A program made the translations under genes and the position numbers. The notes beneath the pieces were generated by a model. That model saw nothing but the letters and a program-made list of their open reading frames with translations, had not been told where the DNA came from and searched no databases. A stretch of 61,142 bases of DNA from CBDUQI01 sp965369325 (GTDB lineage Bacteria; Pseudomonadota; Gammaproteobacteria; Steroidobacterales; JBCBZW01): positions 1 through 61,142 of the forward strand of contig CBDUQI010000008.1 in assembly GCA_965369325.1 (NCBI GenBank), written 5' to 3'. Positions 17,204-26,700 of the stretch are shown in pieces (positions within the stretch are counted from its first letter, which is position 1; every line of letters starts with the position of its first letter).

Positions 17204-18334
17204 ATGACCACAGATATCACGTACTTTCCCGGTTCAACGTCGAGGCCGTTAGTCACACTGGTGCTTCCTGTGTTTAACGAGGCGGCGTTGCTGGCCGACA
17301 ACCTGGAATTGATCCTGGCCCATCTGAGCACGCTTGCTCGTTATGACTTCGAAGTGCTGCTGGTCAATGATGGCAGCCGCGATGGAAGCGCGGATATCGC
17401 CGAGGCGTGTGCGCAGGGCGATGCGCGGGTACGTGTGCTGCACCATCCGCGCAATTTCGGCCTTGGCCAGGCGATGAAGTTGGGTATTGCGAACTCGCGC
17501 GGTGATTATGTTATCACCATGGACATTGACCTCAGTTACGACGTGCACCACATCGAGGAGTTGCTGGAGGCGGTGCATCGCACGCGGGCCAAGATTGTGT
17601 TGGCATCCCCCTTTTTGAAAGGCGGCGTGGTGCGCAACGTGCCGGCGCTGCGAAGGATGCTAAGTGTGCTGGGTAATCGCTTTCTCAGTTTTTTCGTGCG
17701 CGGCAGATTCTCCACCCTAACGTGCATGGTGCGGTTGTACGACGGACCGTTCGTGCGGGCCTTGCGTTCACGGGCCATGGGCATGGATTCCATGCCGGAG
17801 ACGCTGTACAAATCGATGGTGCTACGTGCCAGCATTGAGGAGATTCCGGCCCGCTTGGATTGGGGCGTTCAGGCGCAGTACGGAGCACGCCAGTCCAGCA
17901 TGCGCGTGGTAAATCACATCCGCTCCACTATCATGTCGGGGTTTATTTTCCGCCCGTTTTTGTTCATGGCGATTCCGGGATTGTTGCTGGGCATATTCGC
18001 GGCCTGGCTGAACTTCTGGATGTTCGCGCACTTTTTCGACGCGCTGGGGCAGTTACGCCTTAACGATCCGCAGGCGACCTGGTCCGCGGCCGTCGCGCAG
18101 GCGTACGCGAGCTACCCGCATACCTTTGTGCTGGCGCTGTTCGCCACCGTGCTGTCGGTTCAACTGATGGGGCATGGGTTGCTCGCGTTACAAAACAAAC
18201 GCTACTTCGAGGAGTTGTACTACCTGGGCGCGGACGCTCATCATGCGCTGGCCGTGCCCATGGATGAGCAACATTCTGAGTCTAATCGGCAGGCACTGAA
18301 AGCCAATGCCCCCCGCAAGTCACCTAGAATTTAG
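17204..18334 (+). CDS. Family 2 glycosyltransferase with C-terminal membrane helices
   Basis: A 376-residue protein with a GT-A domain at ~15-235: TLVLPVFNEAA at the start, LVNDGSRDGSADIA and VITMDIDLSYD as the nucleotide/metal-binding DxD-like region. Two hydrophobic segments follow at ~250-275 and ~310-335. This is the design of polyprenyl-phosphate sugar transferases (DPM1-like) and membrane-anchored GT2 enzymes. As first gene of the glycan cluster it probably starts or modifies a lipid-linked sugar chain. Its donor sugar cannot be read from sequence. Confidence 0.85.
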   Translation: MTTDITYFPGSTSRPLVTLVLPVFNEAALLADNLELILAHLSTLARYDFEVLLVNDGSRDGSADIAEACAQGDARVRVLHHPRNFGLGQAMKLGIANSRGDYVITMDIDLSYDVHHIEELLEAVHRTRAKIVLASPFLKGGVVRNVPALRRMLSVLGNRFLSFFVRGRFSTLTCMVRLYDGPFVRALRSRAMGMDSMPETLYKSMVLRASIEEIPARLDWGVQAQYGARQSSMRVVNHIRSTIMSGFIFRPFLFMAIPGLLLGIFAAWLNFWMFAHFFDALGQLRLNDPQATWSAAVAQAYASYPHTFVLALFATVLSVQLMGHGLLALQNKRYFEELYYLGADAHHALAVPMDEQHSESNRQALKANAPRKSPRI

Positions 18335-18381
18335 CGCGGCCGCCGCGGATCTGAAAAGCAATAAGACAGAGCAATAACACA

Positions 18382-19401
18382 TTGAGCAACAGTACCTATC
18401 TGATCACTGGCGTGGCGGGCTTTCTGGGGTCGAATCTGGCCCACCGACTGCTGAGTGAGGGACACAGCGTGGTTGGCATCGACAATCTGTCGATGGGGCA
18501 TATCTCCAATATCCAGTCGATTCTGGATCACACTAATTTCGACTTTCTGCAGGCCGATGCACGGGACCCGACAGCGTTTGAGCGGGTGGATTCGTCGGTC
18601 AGTCAAGCGGTACATCTGGCGGCGTTCAAGATTCCTCGCTATGGAAAAGCGTTGGATACGTTGCAGATAAATTATCATTGCACCGAAAACGTACTGGAGT
18701 TTTCCCGGCAGCGTGACATTAAGTGCGTGCTGGCTTCCACCTCGGATGTGTACGGGCGCAACCCGAGCCTGCCTTTCAGCGAAGCCAGTTCTGATTCGGT
18801 CATTGGCTCTTCGTTGTCGCCGCGTTGGGCGTACGCGGTGTCCAAGCTGTTTGATGAGCATCTTGCGCTGGCGTACCAGGATGCTTACGGGTTTCCGGTG
18901 GTTTTATTGCGATTTTTTGGTGCCTACGGTCCGCGTCAGCCGTTGTCCTGGTGGGGTGGGCCACCGCCCGTATTCATTGATGCGGTGCTGCACGATAAGA
19001 GCATTCCAATTCACGGTGACGGGCAGCAGACCCGAAGCTTTACCTATGTGGATGACACCATTGATGGGATCTGTGCGGCAATGACGAGCCCGCGCGCAGA
19101 TGGGCAGGTAATTAACCTCGGCAACAACGAAGAAGTGACCATTTTGGAGCTGGCGCGCCGGATAAAGCAGGCCAGCGGTACGCCCGGAGATCTGCGCTAC
19201 GAGCTGGTGCCCTATGCATCATTTTCCGGCAAGAAGTATGAAGATGTCATGCGGCGAGTACCGGACACGACGCTTGCCAAAGAACTGCTTGGCGTGCAGG
19301 CGAGGGTGGCACTTGACGATGGCCTGGCTCGCACGATTGCTTGGCAGATCCGCGCGACGGCGGACCGTCAATTTGGCACGCAAGCGCCCTCGGTTGCCTG
19401 A
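18382..19401 (+). CDS. NAD-dependent epimerase/dehydratase (sugar-nucleotide type)
   Basis: A 339-residue short-chain dehydrogenase of the extended family. It has TGVAGFLGSNLAHRL for NAD binding, a Ser/Thr-rich strand STSDVYGRNP and the catalytic YAVSK (Tyr-x-x-x-Lys). The TTG start at 18382 is the only one that leaves the Rossmann motif at the usual distance from the N-terminus. Likely reactions are C4-epimerisation or 4,6-dehydration of a UDP- or GDP-sugar. Its stop overlaps the ATG of the next gene by one base. Confidence 0.85.
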   Translation: MSNSTYLITGVAGFLGSNLAHRLLSEGHSVVGIDNLSMGHISNIQSILDHTNFDFLQADARDPTAFERVDSSVSQAVHLAAFKIPRYGKALDTLQINYHCTENVLEFSRQRDIKCVLASTSDVYGRNPSLPFSEASSDSVIGSSLSPRWAYAVSKLFDEHLALAYQDAYGFPVVLLRFFGAYGPRQPLSWWGGPPPVFIDAVLHDKSIPIHGDGQQTRSFTYVDDTIDGICAAMTSPRADGQVINLGNNEEVTILELARRIKQASGTPGDLRYELVPYASFSGKKYEDVMRRVPDTTLAKELLGVQARVALDDGLARTIAWQIRATADRQFGTQAPSVA

Positions 19402-20762
19402 TGAGTCGCATCGCGATTGTCGGGGCCGGATTGATGGGAATGGCGCTGGCGCAACGGCTCACCAGTGCCGGCCATCAAGTGGTGTTGTACGAGCGCGAGA
19501 CCCAAGTAGGCGGACTGAGCACTTATCATGATTACGGTGAGTTTTTCTGGGATCGCTTCTATCATGTGATCTTGCCCAGCGATCAGGCGTTGATCGGATT
19601 TTTACAGCACATCGGTCTTGGCGAAGCGTTGCAATGGCGCCCCACCCGGACCGGGTTTTATGTCCACGGTCGCATGCATTCAATCAGCACCTCTATTGAG
19701 TTCCTGAGATTTCCACTGCTAGGCCTGGTGGGCAAGGCTCGACTTGCATGGACGCTGTTCTATGGTTCGCGCATCAATAACTGGCGGGTGCTCGAGCAGC
19801 AGACGGTGGAGCAATGGCTCCGCCGCCTCTCAGGGCGAGCGACATTTGAAGTAATGTGGTTGCCCTTGCTGAAGGCTAAGTTGGGCGAGCACTACAAGCG
19901 CACCTCGGCCGTGTTCATCTGGTCCTATATCAAGCGCCTGTTCTCAGCACGGGACAAGTCAATAGGGAAGGAGCAACTGGGGCACGTGAAGGGTGGCTAC
20001 CGCAGTGTGTTCATGCGCTTGAGTGAAATAATTGAAGCGAACGGCGGGCAGGTGCGAACAGGGACCACGGTGAATGCGGTGGTTGCCGCCGAGCAGGGTG
20101 GGATGCAGATACACACGCAGGGTAAGACGGAACATTTTGACAAAGTGGTGTGTACTAGCCCTGTGCCAGTGCTTGAGCGAATGCTAGGCCCAGGGCTGAT
20201 TGATGTGCAGGGCAAAGACGGGCAGGTGGAGTACCTTGGCGTTGTGGTGGTGGTGTTAGTCACCCGCGTGCCGGTGCTGCCTTACTATGTGGTGAATATA
20301 GCTGATGAAAGTCTGCCATTTACCGGCGTGATAGGCATGAGTAATGTGGTGGATGCGCGCAATACCGGCGGGCGTTACCTTACTTATCTGCCTCGCTACG
20401 TGCTGGCGGACGATCCGTTTCTGGCGCAGCCGGATGAGGTTATCCGTGAGCAGTTTCTGGCGGCGTTCTCAAGATTGTTGCCGGCGTTTGATCCGCAGAC
20501 GCTTTGCTCGGTGCATGTTAACCGTGCCAGGCAGGTGCAGCCGCTTCAGACCCTAGGTTACTCCACGCATGTACCGCAGGTGCGGACCCGGCACAATGAT
20601 TTGTTTGTGTTAAATACCACACAATTCGTGAATGCAACACTGAACAACAACGAGGTGATCAACGCTGTGAACGCATTTGTGGATCAGCACGGCGAGCATC
20701 TGAGTCGGGTTAGCGCTCAGGCAACACTGTTAGTATCGCAGGGGAAATCCGAGGGGGCATGA
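19401..20762 (+). CDS. FAD-dependent amine-oxidase-like flavoprotein in the glycan cluster
   Basis: A 453-residue flavoprotein starting RIAIVGAGLMGMALAQRL with VVLYERETQVGGLS, the FAD/NAD-binding Rossmann signature shared by amine oxidases, protoporphyrinogen oxidase-like proteins and UDP-galactopyranose mutases. Proteins of this type recur in polysaccharide loci, where their reaction is mostly not established. ATG 19401 is used because it overlaps the preceding stop (TGATG) and places the Rossmann fold at the N-terminus. Confidence 0.8.
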   Translation: MSRIAIVGAGLMGMALAQRLTSAGHQVVLYERETQVGGLSTYHDYGEFFWDRFYHVILPSDQALIGFLQHIGLGEALQWRPTRTGFYVHGRMHSISTSIEFLRFPLLGLVGKARLAWTLFYGSRINNWRVLEQQTVEQWLRRLSGRATFEVMWLPLLKAKLGEHYKRTSAVFIWSYIKRLFSARDKSIGKEQLGHVKGGYRSVFMRLSEIIEANGGQVRTGTTVNAVVAAEQGGMQIHTQGKTEHFDKVVCTSPVPVLERMLGPGLIDVQGKDGQVEYLGVVVVVLVTRVPVLPYYVVNIADESLPFTGVIGMSNVVDARNTGGRYLTYLPRYVLADDPFLAQPDEVIREQFLAAFSRLLPAFDPQTLCSVHVNRARQVQPLQTLGYSTHVPQVRTRHNDLFVLNTTQFVNATLNNNEVINAVNAFVDQHGEHLSRVSAQATLLVSQGKSEGA

Positions 20763-21367
20763 TGGGAGACAGCACGGAGTATTTCGCGCACGAGACAGCG
20801 GTGATCGATGACGGGGCGCAGATAGGTGCCGGGACCAAAATATGGCATTTCAGCCACGTGATGCCCGATACCGTCATCGGTGAGTCTTGCAATATTGGTC
20901 AGAACGTAGTGGTTTCGCCGGGTTGCCGCCTGGGCACCAATGTTAAAGTGCAGAACAACGTTAGTATCTACTCGGGCGTGGTGCTGGAGGACGATGTGTT
21001 CTGTGGACCCTCTATGGTATTTACCAACATTAATCATCCGCGCAGCCACATCGCCCGCCGGGATGAGTACCAGAGTACTCAAGTGTGCCGTGGGGCGTCC
21101 ATCGGTGCCAACGCAACGGTGGTGTGTGGTCATCGCTTGGGGCGATATTGCCTTGTTGGCGCGGGCGCGGTGGTGACGGGTGATGTACCCGATTATGGAC
21201 TGGTCTACGGTAACCCAGCACGCCTGCACGGCCATGTGTGTTACTGCGGCGAGCGGCTTGACGCGCCGCTGCAGCAAGGGGATATTGCAGCGATTGAATG
21301 CACGGCCTGTGGCCGACACTACACTAAGCAATCCGGCCAGGTCCGGGAGTTGGAGGCGCCAAGTTGA
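20759..21367 (+). CDS. wbpD: Left-handed beta-helix N-acetyltransferase (WbpD-like)
   Basis: A 202-residue protein built of hexapeptide repeats (IGAGTKIWHFSHV, CNIGQNVVVS, SIGANATVVCGHRLG), ending with a Cys pair segment (CYCGERL...CTACGRHY) that may bind zinc. The repeat pattern and size match acetyltransferases that add an acetyl group to the 3-amino group of UDP-GlcNAc3NA (WbpD) or comparable amino sugars. GAGGGGG upstream and the 4-bp ATGA overlap support the start. Next to a WbpE-like aminotransferase it would catalyse the acetylation step of UDP-GlcNAc(3NAc)A synthesis. Confidence 0.82.
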   Translation: MMGDSTEYFAHETAVIDDGAQIGAGTKIWHFSHVMPDTVIGESCNIGQNVVVSPGCRLGTNVKVQNNVSIYSGVVLEDDVFCGPSMVFTNINHPRSHIARRDEYQSTQVCRGASIGANATVVCGHRLGRYCLVGAGAVVTGDVPDYGLVYGNPARLHGHVCYCGERLDAPLQQGDIAAIECTACGRHYTKQSGQVRELEAPS

Positions 21368-22548
21368 GTTCGCAAACACCCGTTGAGTCTGTGCCACTGC
21401 TGGACCTTAAGGCCCAGTACGCCCCCATGCGCGAGGAAATAGAGGCGTCCATCCGCGAGGTGTGCGACAGCCAGTACTTTGTGCTCGGCCCAAAGGTGGT
21501 TGAGCTGGAGGAGCAGATTGCCGCCTATTGCGGCGCCGCGCATGGGATTGGCGTGTCTTCCGGTACCGACGCATTGCTATTGGCGCTGATGGCGTTGGAC
21601 ATCGGCCCAGGTGACGAGGTGATTACCACGCCGTATTCCTTTTTCGCGACGGCCGGGGTCGTGTGGCGCTTGGGCGCACGCCCTGTGTTTTGTGACATCG
21701 AGCCGGATTCCTACAATCTCGATCCGCAGGCAGTCCGCGACTTCCTGTCGCAACAGTGTGAACGTCAGGGTGACGCGCTGATTAATCGCAAGACCGGCGG
21801 GCGGGTGCGTGTACTGATGCCTGTGCATTTGTTTGGGCAAAGCGCTGATATGGCGCCGCTGATGAGTTTGGCGCATCAGTACGGTTTGCGTGTGGTGGAA
21901 GATGCGGCACAGGCAATCGGCTCGCAATACAGCGATGGCGCGCGTGCCGGCAGCATCGGTGACATTGGCTGCTTTTCTTTTTTCCCCAGCAAAAATCTAG
22001 GCGGATTTGGTGATGGCGGCATGTGCACGACACAAGACCGCGAGCTGGCTGAGCGAATGACTGTGCTGCGTGTGCACGGGGGCAAGCCCAAGTACTACCA
22101 TTCGCTGGTGGGGGGGAATTTTCGGCTTGACGCTTTACAGGCGGCGGTGCTGTTAGTGAAGCTGCGCTCACTGGATGGCTGGACCGAGGGCCGGCAAGCT
22201 AACGCTGAGCGATACACACGCAAGCTGCAGGCGCTCGGCCTGCCTATCGGATTGCCAGTGGTGCGCCAGGGCTACCGACATATCTTCAATCAGTACACCA
22301 TCACCAGCCCGGCTCGTGAGGCGCTGCGCGAGCATCTGCTAGGCGCTAAAGTAGGCTGCGAAATTTACTATCCCGTGTCATTGCACGAGCAGACCTGTTT
22401 TGCCGAGCTGGGCGCCAGCCGTGGTGACTTCCCGCATTCCGAACGGGCGGCCGATAGCACGCTTGCGCTGCCCATCTACAGTGAGCTGAATGATGCGCAG
22501 CAAGACTACGTGATTAACGCCATTGCGCAGTTTCACGACACTCGGTAG
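21364..22548 (+). CDS. wbpE: DegT/DnrJ-family PLP aminotransferase (WbpE-like)
   Basis: A 394-residue PLP-dependent sugar aminotransferase. Landmarks are SSGTDALLLALMAL near the N-terminus, VVEDAAQAIGSQY and FFPSKNLGGFGDGG with the PLP-binding Lys. WbpE converts UDP-3-keto-GlcNAcA to the 3-amino sugar using glutamate. The TTG start overlaps the upstream stop (TTGA). Its position between WbpD-like and WbpI-like genes supports this role more than a generic quinovosamine transaminase. Confidence 0.86.
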   Translation: MSSQTPVESVPLLDLKAQYAPMREEIEASIREVCDSQYFVLGPKVVELEEQIAAYCGAAHGIGVSSGTDALLLALMALDIGPGDEVITTPYSFFATAGVVWRLGARPVFCDIEPDSYNLDPQAVRDFLSQQCERQGDALINRKTGGRVRVLMPVHLFGQSADMAPLMSLAHQYGLRVVEDAAQAIGSQYSDGARAGSIGDIGCFSFFPSKNLGGFGDGGMCTTQDRELAERMTVLRVHGGKPKYYHSLVGGNFRLDALQAAVLLVKLRSLDGWTEGRQANAERYTRKLQALGLPIGLPVVRQGYRHIFNQYTITSPAREALREHLLGAKVGCEIYYPVSLHEQTCFAELGASRGDFPHSERAADSTLALPIYSELNDAQQDYVINAIAQFHDTR

Positions 22549-22581
22549 CCGCGCCACGCGCTGGCGTGCGGGCGCGGACCG

Positions 22582-23721
22582 GTGAGCGGTGGCATACGCG
22601 CGCTGTCGATCGTGGGCGCGCGACCTCAGTTTATCAAGCTAGCGCCGGTGGATCGGGCGTTTGCAGCGCTGGCACAGGCACGCGAGCAAGCGCCGTTGCA
22701 CGAGGTGGTACACACGGGCCAACACTACGACGATTCCCTGTCGCAGGTGTTTTTCGATCAGTTGCAGTTGCCACGCCCGGTGGTCGATCTGAACGTGGGC
22801 TCAGGGTCGCACGCGGAGCAGACCGCGGCTATGCTGGTGGCATTGGAGCGAGTGCTGATTGAGCGCAAGCCCGATGTGGTGCTGGTCTACGGCGATACCA
22901 ACTCCACGCTTGCGGGCGTGATGGCGGCGTCGAAGCTGCATATTCCTGTGGTGCATATCGAGGCCGGCCTGCGCAGTTTTAACCGTGAGATGCCTGAAGA
23001 GATCAATCGGGTGGTAGCGGACCACTGTGCTGATCTGCTGTTCGCCCCCACCCCTGTGGCGATGGCGCATCTGGCGCGCGAAGGGTTGGCGGAGCGGGCG
23101 CACCACTGCGGCGACGTTATGTACGACGCGGTGATGCACAACCGCGCCCTGGCTGCCCGACAAAGCCGCATTACGACGACGCTGGGGCTCATCGCCGGCA
23201 CCTACGGCGTGGTGACGGTGCATCGCCCATCCAATACCGACGGCCAGGCACTGCCCCAGTTAGTCGCGGAGTTGAGCGCGCTTTCGCGCGAGGTGCTTCC
23301 ACTGGTGTTCCCGATGCATCCGCGTACTCGGGCCCTGTTGGGAGCGGACGAAGTGGCGGCCCTGAAAGGGTTGCGGGTCATCGAGCCGGTCGGGTATCTG
23401 GACATGCTGGCCCTGGTGGAATCTGCGCAGGTGGTGCTGACCGATTCCGGCGGGCTGCAGAAGGAGGCGCTGTTTTTATCAACGCCTTGCTTGACGTTGC
23501 GAGAGGAGACAGAGTGGGTCGAAACCGTGCAGATTGGTGCCAACCAGCTGATCGGGACCGATTTGAGCCAGGCCCGTCGCGCTATCGCGCGATGGTCCGC
23601 TGGCGGTGCGCAACTTGCGGATGAGTGGACAACAGCGGTACGAACACACTACGGTGACGGTAATGCGGGTGGGCGCATATGCAGCAAGCTACTTAACTGG
23701 ATGACGCAAGCCGGTGGGTAG
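22582..23721 (+). CDS. wbpI: Non-hydrolysing UDP-N-acetylglucosamine 2-epimerase (WbpI/WecB-like)
   Basis: A 379-residue GT-B-fold epimerase with IVGARPQFIKLAP at the N-terminus, VYGDTNSTLAGV, HIEAGLRSF and SGGLQKEA, all family signatures. It inverts C2 of UDP-GlcNAc or, in the company of WbpB/D/E-like enzymes, of UDP-GlcNAc(3NAc)A to give the manno form. GTG 22582 is the start; it is 33 bp after the aminotransferase stop. Confidence 0.88.
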   Translation: MSGGIRALSIVGARPQFIKLAPVDRAFAALAQAREQAPLHEVVHTGQHYDDSLSQVFFDQLQLPRPVVDLNVGSGSHAEQTAAMLVALERVLIERKPDVVLVYGDTNSTLAGVMAASKLHIPVVHIEAGLRSFNREMPEEINRVVADHCADLLFAPTPVAMAHLAREGLAERAHHCGDVMYDAVMHNRALAARQSRITTTLGLIAGTYGVVTVHRPSNTDGQALPQLVAELSALSREVLPLVFPMHPRTRALLGADEVAALKGLRVIEPVGYLDMLALVESAQVVLTDSGGLQKEALFLSTPCLTLREETEWVETVQIGANQLIGTDLSQARRAIARWSAGGAQLADEWTTAVRTHYGDGNAGGRICSKLLNWMTQAGG

Positions 23722-23771
23722 AGACCATATTGCCGCGACAAAAATACGCATCGGCTAAATAGGGACTGGAT

Positions 23772-24791
23772 GTGGGCGATCAGGTTGTCGTACTGGGCGT
23801 TATCGGTGTTGGTGGTTGGGGCAAAAATCTAGCGCGCAACTATTTTCAACTGGGCGGTGCTCAGTTGCGCTATATGTGTGATCTGGACGAAGAGCGCCTG
23901 GCACGGGTGCAGGTGCAATTTCCAGCTCAGCGAACCACTGCAGATTACCGGGATTTGCTGAAAGATCCGCAGGTTCAGGCGGTTGTGATCGCCACCACTG
24001 GCGATAGTCACTACATGTTGTGCGCCGCTGCCCTAAAGGCGGGCAAAGATGTCTACGTGGAAAAACCCTTTGTGCTGAACAGCGATCACGCGCGCGAGTT
24101 GATCGATCTGGCGCGGCGCCAGCAACGGATCCTGATGGTAGGGCACCTGCTTGAGTACCACCCGGTCATCACCCGGCTCAAGCAGATGATTGATGCCGGC
24201 GACCTTGGCGATATCCGCTATGTTTATAGCCAGCGGTTGAATCTTGGCACCGTGCGCCAGGACGAAAACGCCCTGTGGAATTTTGCCCCGCACGATGTTT
24301 CCGTCATTCTCTATCTGCTGGGTATGCAACCCAGCGACGTCTCGGCACGCGGGCAGTGTTATTTACGCGAGGGGGTGGAGGATGTTGCGTTCATGACACT
24401 GAACTTCGGTGGCAAATCGATGGGCCATGTGCATGTGAGCTGGCTGGACCCGCATAAAACCCGCCGGCTAACCATCGTCGGCAGCAAACGTATGGCGGTA
24501 TTCGATGATCTGGAGACCAGCGAGAAGCTGAAGATCTACGACAAAGGCATAGACGTGAGCACCGAGTACGACGATTTTGCCGAATTCGTTGGCTTGCGCT
24601 TTGGTGACATCACCATACCGCATATTCGCACCACTGAGCCGTTGGCCATTGAGTGCCAGCACTTTCTGGACTGCGTTCGCGAGCGGCGCCAGCCGCTCAG
24701 CGATGGGGAGGATGGTTTGCGCGTGGTTCGCGTGCTTGAGGCAGCCGCGCGCTCGCTAGCACTTCGTGGCGCCGCGGTGGATATCGAGTAA
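23772..24791 (+). CDS. wbpB: Gfo/Idh/MocA-family sugar dehydrogenase (WbpB-like)
   Basis: A 339-residue NAD-dependent oxidoreductase with GVIGVGGWGKNLARNY (nucleotide-binding glycine motif), VYVEKPF (the conserved E-K-P) and HDVSVILYLL. WbpB oxidises C3 of UDP-GlcNAcA to the 3-keto form used by WbpE. With WbpD, WbpE and WbpI beside it, four of the five enzymes for UDP-ManNAc(3NAc)A are present; the UDP-GlcNAc 6-dehydrogenase (WbpA) is not in this window. GTG 23772 has AGGGA upstream. Confidence 0.83.
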   Translation: MGDQVVVLGVIGVGGWGKNLARNYFQLGGAQLRYMCDLDEERLARVQVQFPAQRTTADYRDLLKDPQVQAVVIATTGDSHYMLCAAALKAGKDVYVEKPFVLNSDHARELIDLARRQQRILMVGHLLEYHPVITRLKQMIDAGDLGDIRYVYSQRLNLGTVRQDENALWNFAPHDVSVILYLLGMQPSDVSARGQCYLREGVEDVAFMTLNFGGKSMGHVHVSWLDPHKTRRLTIVGSKRMAVFDDLETSEKLKIYDKGIDVSTEYDDFAEFVGLRFGDITIPHIRTTEPLAIECQHFLDCVRERRQPLSDGEDGLRVVRVLEAAARSLALRGAAVDIE

Positions 24792-24811
24792 CTACCTTGG
24801 GCCGGGCCAAC

Positions 24812-25798
24812 ATGTCGCTGTCATTGGATCTAGATAACAAGTGGTGTTATCTGCAGACCAATGGGGATGATGCTTGGCAGGAGTTTCCGTCCTACTTGCC
24901 TTATCTTATCCCGCGCGTGCTTGAGTTTTTAGGCAGGCACCAGTTGCGCATCACGTTCTTTGTTGTCGGCCAGGATGCGGCGATGGAGGAGAATCAATCG
25001 GTATTGCGGATGCTGGCGGACGCCGGGCACGAGATTGGTTGCCACAGCCATTCACATGAGCCTTGGCTGCACCTATACAGCGACGAGCAACTGAATGCGG
25101 AGCTGGCGAAGGCGGAAGCGGCGATTAAGAAGGCCACCGGGATTCGCGTTCGCGGCTTCCGTGGGCCGGGCTACAGTTTGTCCGAAGGCGTGTTGAGGGT
25201 GCTGATTCAGCGCGGTTATCAATTTGATGCCAGTGCATTTCCCAATTTACTTAGCCCGCTAGCACGGGCCTATTTTTTCGCCCGAAGCAAATTGGATGAG
25301 CGTGAAAAAAAACGACGCAGTGCGTTGTTTGGCAGTTTTGCCGACGTGCGCCGACCGGTGAAGCCTTATCGATGGCAGGTGCAGGGTGAGCAGTTGCTGG
25401 AACTGCCGGTGACGACGTTGCCGGGGCTTAAGCTGCCGATTCATTTCAGCTACCTGATTTATCTGGCCAGTTTTTCTGAATGGTTGGCACGTGCGTATCT
25501 CGGCCTGGCCATCGTGTGCTGTCGTGTGACCCGTACTGAGCCTTCGATGTTGATGCATCCGCTGGACTTTATGGGTGCTGAGGATGATGAGGAACTCAGT
25601 TTTTTTCCTGCTATGTCCATGTCACTGGCACGCAAGTTGAACCTAATGGATACGTTTGTCTCAATGCTCTGCAAGCGCTTCAAACCGTTAACGATGGGTG
25701 AGCATGTGGCACGCATCGACGCCCGCGCGTCGCTGGCAGTATTTGAGCCGGATTTCGATCATCCGACCCTAGAGTCGGTGATGGAGGATAGTGCGTGA
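24812..25798 (+). CDS. Polysaccharide deacetylase (NodB-homology) family protein
   Basis: A 328-residue protein with a NodB-type domain. The first motif reads SLDLDNKW instead of the usual TFDDG, the metal site is HSHSHEP, and RGFRGPGYS gives motif 3. This variant resembles cytoplasmic deacetylases in polysaccharide clusters that act on N-acetyl sugars or lipid-linked intermediates. ATG 24812 is chosen; a TTG 15 bases upstream is possible. No signal peptide is present, so it probably works in the cytoplasm. It overlaps the methyltransferase gene by 4 bp. Confidence 0.82.
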   Translation: MSLSLDLDNKWCYLQTNGDDAWQEFPSYLPYLIPRVLEFLGRHQLRITFFVVGQDAAMEENQSVLRMLADAGHEIGCHSHSHEPWLHLYSDEQLNAELAKAEAAIKKATGIRVRGFRGPGYSLSEGVLRVLIQRGYQFDASAFPNLLSPLARAYFFARSKLDEREKKRRSALFGSFADVRRPVKPYRWQVQGEQLLELPVTTLPGLKLPIHFSYLIYLASFSEWLARAYLGLAIVCCRVTRTEPSMLMHPLDFMGAEDDEELSFFPAMSMSLARKLNLMDTFVSMLCKRFKPLTMGEHVARIDARASLAVFEPDFDHPTLESVMEDSA

Positions 25799-26700
25799 GT
25801 CAAGCCGTCACCGACTACACCTCGCAGTGCCCTTTGTGCGCGCATGCGCTGCCGCGCACCGTGTATCAGTTCGAAGACTTTGATGTGCTCAAGTGCGATG
25901 CTTGCGCTAATGCTTGGCGTTCGAATATGTACGACGAAGGCAAGATTGAACAAATCTACTGCGAGGACGATTATCAGGACAATCCCTATTTCGCCTGCGA
26001 TCCAAATTCTGAGCAGGCCGCCAGGAGTGATCGCTTCGCCAATTATCGCCGCGCGCTGGCACGGGTTACGCACTACATTGAGCCCGGCCGCTTGCTGGAT
26101 ATCGGCTGCGGCATCGGTGCTTTTCTGCGAGTGGCAGGCGAGCACGGCTGGACCCTGGAGGGTGTAGAGATTTCCCCAGAGCTGGCTGAGCAGGCGCGCG
26201 CTAACGTGCCGACCGCCACTGTGACCACCGGGCGCTTTGAAACGCTTGAGCTGGCGTCGGGCGGATATGATCTGATCACCATGTGGGATGTGATTGAACA
26301 CGTGATCGACCCGGTGGCAGTGGTGTGCGCGATGCGCGGGCTGTTGCGACCGGGGGGCTTGATGGTGTTCTGTACGCCAGACGAGGGCAGCCTGCTGGCG
26401 GGGCTGGGGCATTGGTTGTACCGACTGAGCAGAGGGCGTTATTTCTATCCTGCTTACGCCTTGCACCCCCCGGCTCACACGTATTTTTTTTCACGCCCTG
26501 GGTTTGCCAACCTGTTACAGGCAGCGCGACTCAAACGCCTTGAAAACTATTCGCAGAAGGCGTTTTTCGAACATTCGCAGATGGCGAGTGCCACTCAGAA
26601 ATTTGCCATTGCGAGTGTTGAGACAGGTGCGCGCCTGATTGACCGACAGTACGAGATGATTGTGATCGCGCAAGCGAACGCCGACGCGAATGCGCAGTAG
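25795..26700 (+). CDS. Class I SAM-dependent methyltransferase with N-terminal Cys4 motif
   Basis: A 301-residue protein. The N-terminus has CPLC and CDAC pairs spaced like a small zinc ribbon. The SAM-binding core is LLDIGCGIGAFLRVA with LEGVEIS after it, and DLITMWDVIEHV follows. This architecture is common among methyltransferases in O-antigen and capsule loci. The GTG start overlaps the deacetylase stop (GTGA). The acceptor is probably the glycan being built; this is inferred from context only. Confidence 0.84.
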   Translation: MSQAVTDYTSQCPLCAHALPRTVYQFEDFDVLKCDACANAWRSNMYDEGKIEQIYCEDDYQDNPYFACDPNSEQAARSDRFANYRRALARVTHYIEPGRLLDIGCGIGAFLRVAGEHGWTLEGVEISPELAEQARANVPTATVTTGRFETLELASGGYDLITMWDVIEHVIDPVAVVCAMRGLLRPGGLMVFCTPDEGSLLAGLGHWLYRLSRGRYFYPAYALHPPAHTYFFSRPGFANLLQAARLKRLENYSQKAFFEHSQMASATQKFAIASVETGARLIDRQYEMIVIAQANADANAQ